A stretch of DNA of 28,551 nucleotides. Origin: Fimenecus sp045595185 (lineage in GTDB: Bacteria > Bacillota > Clostridia > Oscillospirales > Acutalibacteraceae). The DNA lies in NCBI GenBank assembly GCA_045595185.1, contig JAZNZX010000001.1, positions 1 through 28,551 of the forward strand, in the 5' to 3' direction. The notes below the pieces were generated by a model. The model was given only the letters and a program-made list of their open reading frames with translations. It ran no database searches and was not told the origin of the DNA. Positions 1 through 6,802 of the stretch are shown piece after piece (position 1 is the first letter of the stretch; each line of letters opens with the position of its first letter). A program made the position numbers and the translations under genes.

Positions 1-106
1 AGCATAAGCTAGTAAGACCCCATATGGACTATATGGTTGATAGGCTGGAGGTGTACGCACGGTGACGTGTTTAGCTTGCCAGTACTAATAGGTCGAGGGC
101 TTGACC
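1..106 (+). rRNA. rrl: 23S ribosomal RNA, 3' end (partial)
   Basis: The first ~106 bases match the conserved 3' end of bacterial 23S rRNA (domain VI). Recognisable pieces are GGTTGATAGGCTGGAGGTGT, followed by TAGCTTGCCAGTACTAATA and GGTCGAGGGCTTGACC. The 5' part lies outside the window. The exact mature end is placed at the conserved CTTGACC and could be off by a few bases. No 5S rRNA gene follows before the terminator at 195-222. Confidence 0.93.
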
Positions 107-194
107 ATTATGCTTGGTTTAAACAGTACAATTTCTCAAAAATGATGACAATATTCATCACTTCCCCTTTGTTCAGTTTTCAGGGTACATACTC

Positions 195-222
195 AAAGAC
201 CTTCAATCGAAGGTCTTTTTTT
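195..222 (+). terminator. Rho-independent terminator of the rRNA operon
   Basis: A perfect 10-bp stem (AAAGACCTTC / GAAGGTCTTT) with an AATC loop runs into a T tract. It lies about 90 bases after the 23S end. The spacer between them carries GTTCAGTTTTCAGGGTACA, a motif common after clostridial and bacillar 23S genes. Confidence 0.9.
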
Positions 223-223
223 G

Positions 224-251
224 TTGACTTTTTATTTGATATTGTTATAAT
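224..251 (+). promoter_or_regulatory. Sigma-A promoter of the DUF4041/GIY-YIG gene
   Basis: The -35 is TTGACT (224-229), followed after 16 bp by -10 TATAAT (246-251), which has an upstream TG (extended -10). The promoter starts directly after the rRNA terminator, so the downstream gene is probably transcribed independently of the rRNA operon. Confidence 0.7.
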
Positions 252-297
252 TGATTTTATAATAGTTTATTTTATTTTGAATAAGAGGAGTTTTATT

Positions 298-1581
298 ATG
301 GGTATATTTGGAACGTCAAAGAAAGAAAAACAATTACAAAGTGAAATTGAAAGATTAAACAGTTTGTTATCACCTGAACAGCAAGAAATTGAAATGCTAA
401 AAGGGCAAATTTTTGATTTAAATACAACATTATCAAATTTAAGTAATACTATTAATGAGAAAAACAGTATGATTGCCAATTTAAATTCACAAATTGCTTC
501 TCTCAATGATAGTCTTGCTGAAAAACAAAAACAATTATCTGTGTTTGATACTGATATTAATGTTTTAGAATATGGTTTATACAAGCCTACTTTTGAATTT
601 GCAAATTCAGACTTGTACAAAGTAGAATTGACAAAATTAAGAGATTCACAAAAAAGATGTATAAAAAATGATGATGCTGCTTTTGGAAATACAAATTGGC
701 AAGTCAATGGGAGTTCGTCACAAGGTCGAACCATGGTCAATAACTATAAAAAGTTATTGTTGAGAGCATTTAATGTTGAATGTGATGATATTGTTACAAA
801 TGTTAAGGTGTCAAATCTAGACCGCTCTATTGAAAGAATTTATAAAATTAGCGAACAGATATCTAAACTGGGAAAGACAATGGGAATTGGTATATCACCA
901 GGTTATGTTCGTTTAAAAATAGATGAAGTTAAATTAGCTTTAGATTTTCAACAAAAAAAGCAAGAAGAAAAAGAACGTCAAAAAGAATTAAGAGCACAAG
1001 AGCGTGAAGAAGCAAAGGTACTTAAGGAAATTGAAGAAGAAAGAAAACGTTTAAAAAAAGAACAAACACATTATGAAAATGCACTTAATGTAATATTAAA
1101 TCAAATTGAAAAGAATGGTGAAACAGTAGAACTGTTAGAAAAGAAAAAACAGTTGGAAAATCAAATTGACGATACATTAAAAGCAATTGAAGATGTTGAT
1201 TATCGAGAAGCAAATAGAAAAGCTGGTTATGTATATATAATAAGTAATATTGGGGCATTTGGAGAAAATGTATATAAAATAGGTATGACACGAAGACTTG
1301 ACCCATACGAGAGAATATATGAGTTAAGTGATGCATCAGTACCGTTTAATTTCGATGTTCATGCAATGATATTTACAGAAGATGCACCAGGATTAGAAGC
1401 AGCTTTGCACAATGCGTTTGAAAAGAAGAAGTTGAATAAGATAAATACGCGTAGAGAATTTTTTGTTGTTTCTTTAGAGGAAATAAAAACAGAAGTTCGA
1501 AGAAATTTTGACAAGACTGTAGAATGGATAGATATTCCTGAGGCTGAACAATATAGACAATCAAAGCTTTTAGACAAATAA
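298..1581 (+). CDS. DUF4041 and GIY-YIG (T5orf172/MUG113-like) domain protein
   Basis: The protein is 427 aa. The frame is open from position 37, through the rRNA end, but the real start is the ATG at 298, preceded by AAGAGGAG. Residues ~8-80 form a coiled coil rich in Glu, Lys and Asn. Residues ~85-215 resemble DUF4041 (YGLYKPTFEF, then LRDSQK). Residues ~215-300 form a second charged coiled coil. Residues ~309-395 are a GIY-YIG-like nuclease fold of the T5orf172 type, with GYVYIISN (310-317), YKIGMTRR (326-333), Glu367/His371 and REFF (386-389). This architecture is often found in prophages and variable islands. Whether it cuts DNA, and for what purpose, cannot be read from the sequence. 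It is a single-gene unit with its own promoter and terminator, more AT-rich than its neighbours, which suggests acquisition next to the rRNA operon. Confidence 0.85.
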   Translation: MGIFGTSKKEKQLQSEIERLNSLLSPEQQEIEMLKGQIFDLNTTLSNLSNTINEKNSMIANLNSQIASLNDSLAEKQKQLSVFDTDINVLEYGLYKPTFEFANSDLYKVELTKLRDSQKRCIKNDDAAFGNTNWQVNGSSSQGRTMVNNYKKLLLRAFNVECDDIVTNVKVSNLDRSIERIYKISEQISKLGKTMGIGISPGYVRLKIDEVKLALDFQQKKQEEKERQKELRAQEREEAKVLKEIEEERKRLKKEQTHYENALNVILNQIEKNGETVELLEKKKQLENQIDDTLKAIEDVDYREANRKAGYVYIISNIGAFGENVYKIGMTRRLDPYERIYELSDASVPFNFDVHAMIFTEDAPGLEAALHNAFEKKKLNKINTRREFFVVSLEEIKTEVRRNFDKTVEWIDIPEAEQYRQSKLLDK

Positions 1582-1620
1582 TATAATCTTATATAATTCA
1601 ATTTTATGGAGATTAAATAT

Positions 1621-1663
1621 AAGACCTTTGCACCTGACTTGTGCAAGGGTTTTACTTTTTTTT
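1621..1663 (+). terminator. Rho-independent terminator after the DUF4041 gene
   Basis: The hairpin arms GACCTTTGCAC and GTGCAAGGGTTTT flank a 7-base loop and end in a T-rich run (ACTTTTTTTT). It separates the DUF4041 gene from nagA. Confidence 0.85.
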
Positions 1664-1683
1664 CAACATAATGTTAAAAACTA

Positions 1684-1712
1684 TTGAAACTGAAAAATGT
1701 TTTTGTTAAAAT
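1684..1712 (+). promoter_or_regulatory. Sigma-A promoter of nagA
   Basis: The -35 TTGAAA (1684-1689), a 17-bp spacer and -10 TAAAAT (1707-1712) with a TG one base upstream (extended -10). It lies 33 bp before the nagA start codon. No obvious GntR/NagR-type palindrome was seen. Confidence 0.65.
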
Positions 1713-1744
1713 AATACTATACTGGGCAGAGGATGTGATTTTTT

Positions 1745-2887
1745 ATGAAAGCTATTGTTGGTGGCAAAATAATTCTTAAGGACAATATCATAGAAAAGTT
1801 TGCAATTTTGTATTCAGATAAGATTGTGGACATTATTCCTGATAACGAAATTCCTAAGGGTACGGACATTATTGACGCAAATGGCGGATATGTTGCTCCG
1901 GGTCTTATTGATTTGCATATTCACGGTTATCTTGGCAAGGATGTCTGTGACGGTGAAGAAGAAAGCATCCGAACAATCTCTAAAGGTCTTCTCAGTAACG
2001 GTGTAACAGGTTATCTTCCTACAACTATGACTGAAGATATGAAAACAATTACAAAAGCTCTTGAAACCTGTCGTTCATTGAAGGAAGAAAGCAAAAATTG
2101 GGACGGTAGCATTATACTTGGTTGTCATGCAGAAGGCCCTTTTATCAGCGAAAGTAAAAAAGGTGCTCAGGATGCAAAATATATTCTTAAGCCTGATGCT
2201 TCTTTTGTAAAGGAATACAAGGATATCATAAAAGTAATAACTCTTGCGCCTGAATGTGATACAGATGATTTTGAGGCAATTCGCGAGATTTGTGCTGATA
2301 CAGATGTTGTGGTTTCAATGGGACATACATCTGCTGATTACGAAACAGCCATGGCAAGTATCGACGCAGGTGTTAAGCATACAACACATCTTTTCAATGC
2401 TATGACACCGCTTACTCATCGTGCACCAGGTGTTGTAGGTGCAGCACTTAACGGTGATGTAAGCGCTGAGCTTATCGTTGATACAGTTCATGTTGACCCA
2501 TCACTTTATAATATGCTGTGGAAGCTTAAAGGCAGAAAGCTGTGCTTTATTACTGACTGCTTGCCTGCAGGTGGTTTGCCTGTCGGTGAATATACATTAG
2601 GCGGTCAGAAGATTATTTATGACGGTACAATCTGCAAGCTGGAAGATGGCACAATCGCTGGAAGTGTGTTGAAACTCAATAAAGGTGTATGGAATGTATA
2701 TACAAATTCTCAAATTCCGCTTTATGAGTGCGTAAACTGTGCATCTCTTAGCCCTGCCACAGTAATTGGTATGGAAAAATCAAAGGGTTCACTTGAAAAA
2801 GGTAAGGATGCAGATATTATAATAACAGACAATAATTTTAATGTGATAAAAACAATCATTGGAGGAGAAGTGAAATATGAATCTTAA
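1745..2887 (+). CDS. nagA: N-acetylglucosamine-6-phosphate deacetylase
   Basis: This cytoplasmic enzyme of 380 aa converts GlcNAc-6-P to glucosamine-6-P and acetate, in amino-sugar catabolism and cell-wall recycling. It is a typical amidohydrolase-superfamily TIM barrel: the HxH motif is His58/His60 (DLHIHG), Glu130 lies in HAEGPF, His194 in MGHTS, His215 in THLFNAM, and the catalytic Asp271 in TDCLPAGG. The length is normal for the family. The start is preceded by AGAGGATGTGA at a slightly long spacing. The end overlaps the next gene by 11 bases, implying translational coupling with the ROK-like kinase. No nagB (glucosamine-6-P deaminase) is adjacent, so the next step must be encoded elsewhere. 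Confidence 0.95.
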   Translation: MKAIVGGKIILKDNIIEKFAILYSDKIVDIIPDNEIPKGTDIIDANGGYVAPGLIDLHIHGYLGKDVCDGEEESIRTISKGLLSNGVTGYLPTTMTEDMKTITKALETCRSLKEESKNWDGSIILGCHAEGPFISESKKGAQDAKYILKPDASFVKEYKDIIKVITLAPECDTDDFEAIREICADTDVVVSMGHTSADYETAMASIDAGVKHTTHLFNAMTPLTHRAPGVVGAALNGDVSAELIVDTVHVDPSLYNMLWKLKGRKLCFITDCLPAGGLPVGEYTLGGQKIIYDGTICKLEDGTIAGSVLKLNKGVWNVYTNSQIPLYECVNCASLSPATVIGMEKSKGSLEKGKDADIIITDNNFNVIKTIIGGEVKYES

Positions 2888-4253
2888 GGTACAGGCAAAA
2901 CTCGACCCGAAATTCAAGCCATTATCAGTTGTAGTTCGTGAAATGAAAGAAGCAACAAAGGATAATGGTCAGGATGTTATTGTTGCAATTGAGAGAAATA
3001 AGGGACAGGTCAGCACGTATAAAACAAGAATTTATCCTGACGGAACAGGTCATGATGAAGAAAACTTCCGTTTTATCGAAAGAATCGTAAAGTCACTTTT
3101 GTGGATAGCAGGCGGTTATAAGATTTTTATTGCAGGCAGCACGGTTGTAGGTAATAAAATCAAAGAAGCATATACTCCTGATGGCATCCGTTCATTTGAT
3201 GAGGATTATATGGCAGGAGTTTTTGAAAATCCTTTTGAGGTTGTAATTTGTTCATTGGAAGAAGCACCTGAAGAAAAATATATTGCTTCATCTGTGGGCA
3301 GACATCTTGACGGTTGTCGTATCGGTTTTGATGCAGGCGGCAGTGACAGAAAAGTCAGCGCTGTTATTGATGGTGAAAGTGTTTATTCAGAAGAAGTTGT
3401 TTGGTTCCCGAAACTTAATTCTGACCCTGAATATCATTATCAGGGAATTCTTGATGCAATGAAAACAGCCGCATCAAAAATGCCGAGAGTTGATGCAATC
3501 GGTGTATCTTCAGCAGGTGTTTATATCGAAAACAGAACAATGGCAGCATCACTTTTCCTTAAAGTCGGTAAGGAAGACTTTGATAAGAGAGTCAAGAATA
3601 TATATCTTGATGTTGCAAAGGAAATTGGTGAGAATATTCCTATTGAAGTAGCAAATGACGGTGATGTTACTGCACTTGCAGGTGCTATGGACCTTAATGA
3701 CCATTCAGTTCTCGGTATTGCAATGGGTACAAGTGAAGCCGGCGGATATATTGATGCTGACGGTAATATTACAGGCTGGCTTAATGAACTTGCATTTGTT
3801 CCGGTTGACTTTAATACTGATGCAATGGTTGATGAGTGGTCAGGTGACTATGGTTGTGGCGTTAAGTATTTCTCACAGGATGGTGTAATCAAACTTGCTC
3901 CTTATGCAGGAATTGAATTAGATGAAAACCTTTCTCCTGCCGAAAAACTTAAGGTTGTGCAGGGTCTTATGGAAAAAGGTGACCAGAACGCTGCTGATAT
4001 TTACGAAACAATCGGTGCATATTTCGGTTATGCAATTGCATATTACAGCGAGTTTTATGATATTAAGCATGTGCTCATTATGGGACGAGTTACATCTGGA
4101 CAAGGCGGACAGATTATACTTGCAAAGGCACAGGAAGTTCTCGATAAGGAATTCCCTGAACTTGCAAGCAAAATGGAACTTCATATTCCTGATGAAAAAT
4201 CTCGTCGTGTAGGTCAGTCTGTTGCAGCTGCAAGCTTACCTAAAATTGGCTAA
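2877..4253 (+). CDS. ROK-family-like sugar kinase with an N-terminal extra domain
   Basis: The protein is 458 aa, longer than the ~300 aa of typical ROK kinases. Residues 1-~145 form an extra N-terminal domain that I do not recognise. From ~147 the actin-like ATPase fold begins: the phosphate-1 motif is GFDAGGSD (150-157), GVSSAGVY lies at 209-216, the Asn-Asp pair expected at the catalytic position is VANDGD (Asp261), and the phosphate-2 motif is GTSEAGGYI (284-292). The canonical zinc motif CxCGxxGCxE of ROK proteins is not evident; only GDYGCG remains. It overlaps nagA and has a good ribosome site (GGAGGAG). The pairing suggests phosphorylation of N-acetylglucosamine or a related amino sugar to make the NagA substrate. 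That substrate is inferred from context only. Confidence 0.8.
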   Translation: MNLKVQAKLDPKFKPLSVVVREMKEATKDNGQDVIVAIERNKGQVSTYKTRIYPDGTGHDEENFRFIERIVKSLLWIAGGYKIFIAGSTVVGNKIKEAYTPDGIRSFDEDYMAGVFENPFEVVICSLEEAPEEKYIASSVGRHLDGCRIGFDAGGSDRKVSAVIDGESVYSEEVVWFPKLNSDPEYHYQGILDAMKTAASKMPRVDAIGVSSAGVYIENRTMAASLFLKVGKEDFDKRVKNIYLDVAKEIGENIPIEVANDGDVTALAGAMDLNDHSVLGIAMGTSEAGGYIDADGNITGWLNELAFVPVDFNTDAMVDEWSGDYGCGVKYFSQDGVIKLAPYAGIELDENLSPAEKLKVVQGLMEKGDQNAADIYETIGAYFGYAIAYYSEFYDIKHVLIMGRVTSGQGGQIILAKAQEVLDKEFPELASKMELHIPDEKSRRVGQSVAAASLPKIG

Positions 4254-4282
4254 TCTGATAAAAATTTATGGAGGTTGGTATA

Positions 4283-4463
4283 ATGGAAAAGAACGAAAGA
4301 CTTGAAAAAGTTTATTCTCAAGGTGTATTGACTTCTATGGAAATTTGGGATGATACTGAAAACGGGAGTAAATTATCTTTACAGACAAAGTGGAAATTCA
4401 GGTGGTATGACTGTTTTGTTAGATAAAGACGGTAAGCCTGTAATCACACCTATTGAAAAATAA
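4283..4463 (+). pseudogene. DUF6440-like small protein gene, frameshifted
   Basis: Translation from ATG 4283 (good site GGAGG at 4270-4274) starts MEKNERLEKVYSQGVLTSME and stops at 4424-4426 after 47 codons with an unrelated tail. If one base is removed near GGG at 4364-4366, the frame continues as ENG-VNYLYRQSGNSGGMTV then LLDKDGKPVITPIEK, ending at TAA 4461-4463 (59 aa). That continuation resembles the DUF6440 family pattern (TGVNYL, GG-T-LLDKDGKP). The total span of 181 bases (3n+1) fits a single-base insertion. Either the gene is recently broken or the base is a sequencing error. Function of the family is unknown to me. Confidence 0.75.
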
Positions 4464-4467
4464 AGTT

Positions 4468-4498
4468 AGTCGGGAGTTTTCTCCCGACTTTGTTTTTT
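4468..4498 (+). terminator. Rho-independent terminator after the DUF6440 remnant
   Basis: A 9-bp GC-rich stem AGTCGGGAG / CTCCCGACT with a TTTT loop is followed by TTGTTTTTT. It probably ends the nagA-ROK-DUF6440 transcript. Confidence 0.92.
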
Positions 4499-4514
4499 AG
4501 AATGCAAATTACAG

Positions 4515-4599
4515 GTCATTCTGAGCGTAGCGAAGAATCTCTCAAACGGTAACATATCAATCAACAGAGATTCTTCGTCACTTCGTTCCTCAGAATGAC
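4515..4599. repeat. Palindromic intergenic repeat (TCATTCTGAGCG type)
   Basis: The left arm starts GTCATTCTGAGCGTAGCGAA and continues GAATCTCT. The right arm is its imperfect inverted copy (AGAGATTCTTCGTCACTTCG, then TTCCTCAGAATGAC), with a ~30-base centre. It resembles the CATTCTGAGCG...GAAGAATC dispersed palindromes found in intergenic regions of many bacteria, interpreted as MITE- or REP-like elements. It sits between two transcription terminators and carries no ORF. Confidence 0.75.
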
Positions 4600-4642
4600 A
4601 CTAAACCTTAAATATTCCTATCAACTTCAATTCATAAAAAAT

Positions 4643-4673
4643 AACCCTCGTACTTGATTTGTACGAGGGTTTT
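4643..4673 (-). terminator. Terminator of gdhA (works in both directions)
   Basis: The hairpin arms AACCCTCGTAC and GTACGAGGGTT flank a 7-base loop. On the minus strand it is followed by TTATTTTTTATG, making it the gdhA terminator. On the plus strand TTTTATC follows, so it can also block rightward reading. Confidence 0.85.
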
Positions 4674-4698
4674 ATCATATAAACTTTTAATTTAGGAA

Positions 4699-6045
4699 TT
4701 AATATACGCCCTGTGCGAGCATAGCTTCTGCAACCTTTTCAAAGCCTGCAATGTTTGCACCTGCGATAAGGTCATAGCCAAGACCGTAGCGTTCAGCAGC
4801 ATCAACTGAAATGTCATAAATGTTCTTCATAGCACTCTTAAGCATTTCGTCAACCTTTTCTGCTGTCCATGCAAGTCTCTGGCTGTTCTGGCTCATTTCA
4901 AGACCTGAAACGCAAACACCACCGGCATTAACAGCCTTTGAAGGTGCAACGATTACCTTGTTTGCAAGGAGATATTCAGTTGCTTCTGCTGTTGTTGGCA
5001 TATTAGCAACTTCAATGTAATACTTTGTGCCGTTAGCAACAATCTTCTTTGCTTCTTCAAGTGTGATTTCGTTCTGTGTAGCACAAGGAAGAGCAATGTC
5101 AACCTTAACGCCCCAAGGCTTCTGACCCGGGAAGAATTCTGCACCGAACTTATCAGCATAATCCTGAGCTCTGTCTCTGCCTGATGCACGCATCTCAAGG
5201 AGATAGTTAATCTTTTCTTCTGTTACGATACCGTCTTTGTCGTAAACATATCCGTCAGGACCTGAAAGTGTAAGAGGGATACCACCGAGCTCAGCAATCT
5301 TTTTGATTGCACCCCAGGCAACATTACCGAAGCCTGAAACTGCGAATGTCTTACCTTTAATATCTTCACCTTCGTGTGCAAGAACTTCGTTTGTATAGTA
5401 AATTGCACCGTAACCTGTAGCTTCCGGACGAACAAGTGAACCACCGTATGAAAGTCCTTTACCTGTAAGAACACCATTTTCGAAACAGCCTTTAATTCTC
5501 TTGTACTGACCGAAAAGGTAACCGATTTCTTTACCGCTAACACCGATGTCACCTGCAGGAACGTCCTGATGGTCACCGATATGACGCTGAAGCTCTGTCA
5601 TAAATGCCTGACAGAATCTCATGATTTCGGCATCACTCTTACCGACAGGGTTAAAGTCAGAACCACCCTTAGCACCACCCATAGGAAGACCTGTAAGTGA
5701 GTTTTTGAATGTCTGTTCAAAGCCAAGGAAATAAATAATACTTGCATTTACGCTTGGATGGAAACGAAGACCACCTTTATATGGACCGATAGCAGAGTTG
5801 AACTGTACACGGAAACCACGATTAACGTGAGTCTGACCGTTGTCATCAACCCAAGCAACTCTGAAGTTAACACTTCTTTCAGGTTCAGCCATTCTGCCGA
5901 GAATATCAAACTTTTCATATTCAGGGTGAGCCTCAACAACCTTTTCAAGAGAACCGAAAACTTCTCTTACACACTGAAGAAATTCAGGTTTTTTAGCGTC
6001 GCGTTCTTCTACTCTTGCGAGAACATCTTTAATATAACTGTTCAT
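4699..6045 (-). CDS. gdhA: NADP-type glutamate dehydrogenase
   Basis: The enzyme (448 aa) makes glutamate from 2-oxoglutarate, ammonia and reduced nicotinamide cofactor. It is the hexameric ~450-aa class common in anaerobes. Visible motifs are PYKGGLRFHPSVN (88-100; substrate-binding Lys90), PMGGAKGGSDF (121-131; catalytic Lys126), PAGDIGVSGKEIGYLFGQYK, and a Rossmann motif VSGFGNVAWGA in the coenzyme domain. Preference for NADP is the usual assignment for this class and is not proven here. The start ATG has a strong AGGAGG site (CCAGGAGGTTTTATTATG). The gene is a single-gene unit with its own promoter and terminator. Repeated motifs in its promoter and leader suggest specific regulation. Confidence 0.96.
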   Translation of the reverse strand: MNSYIKDVLARVEERDAKKPEFLQCVREVFGSLEKVVEAHPEYEKFDILGRMAEPERSVNFRVAWVDDNGQTHVNRGFRVQFNSAIGPYKGGLRFHPSVNASIIYFLGFEQTFKNSLTGLPMGGAKGGSDFNPVGKSDAEIMRFCQAFMTELQRHIGDHQDVPAGDIGVSGKEIGYLFGQYKRIKGCFENGVLTGKGLSYGGSLVRPEATGYGAIYYTNEVLAHEGEDIKGKTFAVSGFGNVAWGAIKKIAELGGIPLTLSGPDGYVYDKDGIVTEEKINYLLEMRASGRDRAQDYADKFGAEFFPGQKPWGVKVDIALPCATQNEITLEEAKKIVANGTKYYIEVANMPTTAEATEYLLANKVIVAPSKAVNAGGVCVSGLEMSQNSQRLAWTAEKVDEMLKSAMKNIYDISVDAAERYGLGYDLIAGANIAGFEKVAEAMLAQGVY

Positions 6046-6068
6046 AATAAAACCTCCTGGTTTGTCTG

Positions 6069-6091
6069 TACCAATTTATATTGATACCAAT
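6069..6091 (-). repeat. Direct repeat ATTGGTA x2 in the gdhA leader
   Basis: Two copies of ATTGGTA (plus strand TACCAAT at 6069-6075 and 6085-6091) lie 16 bases apart, just downstream of the predicted gdhA -10 and so near the start of the transcript. The spacing is about one and a half helical turns. They could be a regulator site or chance in AT-rich DNA. Confidence 0.4.
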
Positions 6092-6098
6092 GTAAAAA

Positions 6099-6128
6099 AT
6101 AATAACACATTTTATGTGTTTTTTTCAA
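6099..6128 (-). promoter_or_regulatory. gdhA promoter with a palindrome in the spacer
   Basis: Read on the minus strand, TTGAAA (6123-6128), an 18-bp spacer and TATTAT (6099-6104) with a TG one base upstream form an extended -10 promoter. The spacer contains the palindrome AACACAT-TTT-ATGTGTT (6104-6120), which could be an operator. The palindrome is seen; its role is inferred. Confidence 0.6.
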
Positions 6129-6218
6129 TTATCAATAATGAAAAATATACTTTAATTTCACTACTTTAATTTGTTAAATATGACAAATTCACAAAGCCTA
6201 CTTTCATTTTTGACAGCT

Positions 6219-6251
6219 TTTCCTGCATTTTTCATAAAAATTTGCAGGAAA
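6219..6251. repeat. Inverted repeat between gdhA and tsaE
   Basis: TTTCCTGCA (6219-6227) and TGCAGGAAA (6243-6251) are perfect inverted arms. Between them TTTTT-CAT-AAAAA-TT extends the pairing. No T tract follows in either direction, so it is not a classic terminator. The rest of the 6129-6312 gap shows no gene. Confidence 0.6.
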
Positions 6252-6312
6252 TTATGTATTCTAACTTCAAAATAATAATATAAAATCTAATACTATTGTG
6301 AATATATACAAA

Positions 6313-6341
6313 TTGACAAATATGCTTATGTTTGATAGAAT
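6313..6341 (+). promoter_or_regulatory. Sigma-A promoter of tsaE-tsaB-rpiB
   Basis: A consensus -35 TTGACA (6313-6318), a 17-bp spacer and -10 TAGAAT (6336-6341) with TG upstream. It lies 32 bp before the tsaE start. Confidence 0.8.
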
Positions 6342-6373
6342 TATAAGGATAAAATAATGTTTAAGGTATAGAT

Positions 6374-6802
6374 ATGCAAAGATTTATTTCAAACAGTACA
6401 AATGATACAATTGAATTAGGAACCCGTCTTGCAAGAACACTAAAAGGTGCAACAGTCGTTGCGTTTTTCGGTGGTCTCGGTATGGGCAAAACCGCTTTTA
6501 CAAGAGGTATGGCAAAAGCACTTTGTGTTAATGAAGAGGTGAGTAGTCCAACTTTTGCAATCGTAAATGATTATGGTGGGAATCCGCCACTTTATCATTT
6601 CGATATGTATCGTGTTGAGAGTTGGGACGACCTTTATTCAAGCGGTTTTTTCGATTTTTATGAGGCTGGTGGAATACTTTCTGTGGAATGGGCAGAAAAC
6701 ATTGAAAATGCTTTGCCTGAAAACACCATAAGAGTAACAATCGAGCGTGGAGAAAATGACAATCAACGCATAATTACTATTGACGGAGGCGAAGAAATAT
6801 GA
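6374..6802 (+). CDS. tsaE: tRNA t6A modification ATPase TsaE
   Basis: This small P-loop ATPase (142 aa) works with TsaB and TsaD to build N6-threonylcarbamoyladenosine at position 37 of ANN-decoding tRNAs. The Walker A motif is GGLGMGKT (33-40), followed by SSPTFAIVNDY, HFDMYRV and VEWAEN, all family hallmarks. Length is normal. The ribosome site is weak (TAAGG at 6362-6366), and the upstream in-frame region gives no better start. The stop overlaps tsaB by 4 bases (ATGA), so the two are coupled. Confidence 0.95.
   Translation: MQRFISNSTNDTIELGTRLARTLKGATVVAFFGGLGMGKTAFTRGMAKALCVNEEVSSPTFAIVNDYGGNPPLYHFDMYRVESWDDLYSSGFFDFYEAGGILSVEWAENIENALPENTIRVTIERGENDNQRIITIDGGEEI

Noticed and set aside
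107..194. Possible 5S rRNA or tRNA after 23S
   Set aside because: Neither a 5S-like sequence nor a cloverleaf could be recognised.
37..297. Upstream extension of the DUF4041 reading frame
   Set aside because: It runs through the 23S rRNA end and its terminator. The ATG at 298 has a proper ribosome site and starts the recognisable protein.
267..740. 157-codon open frame on the minus strand
   Set aside because: It is antisense to the DUF4041 gene, Cys/Phe/Ser-rich from AT-biased codons, and has no ribosome site or family pattern.
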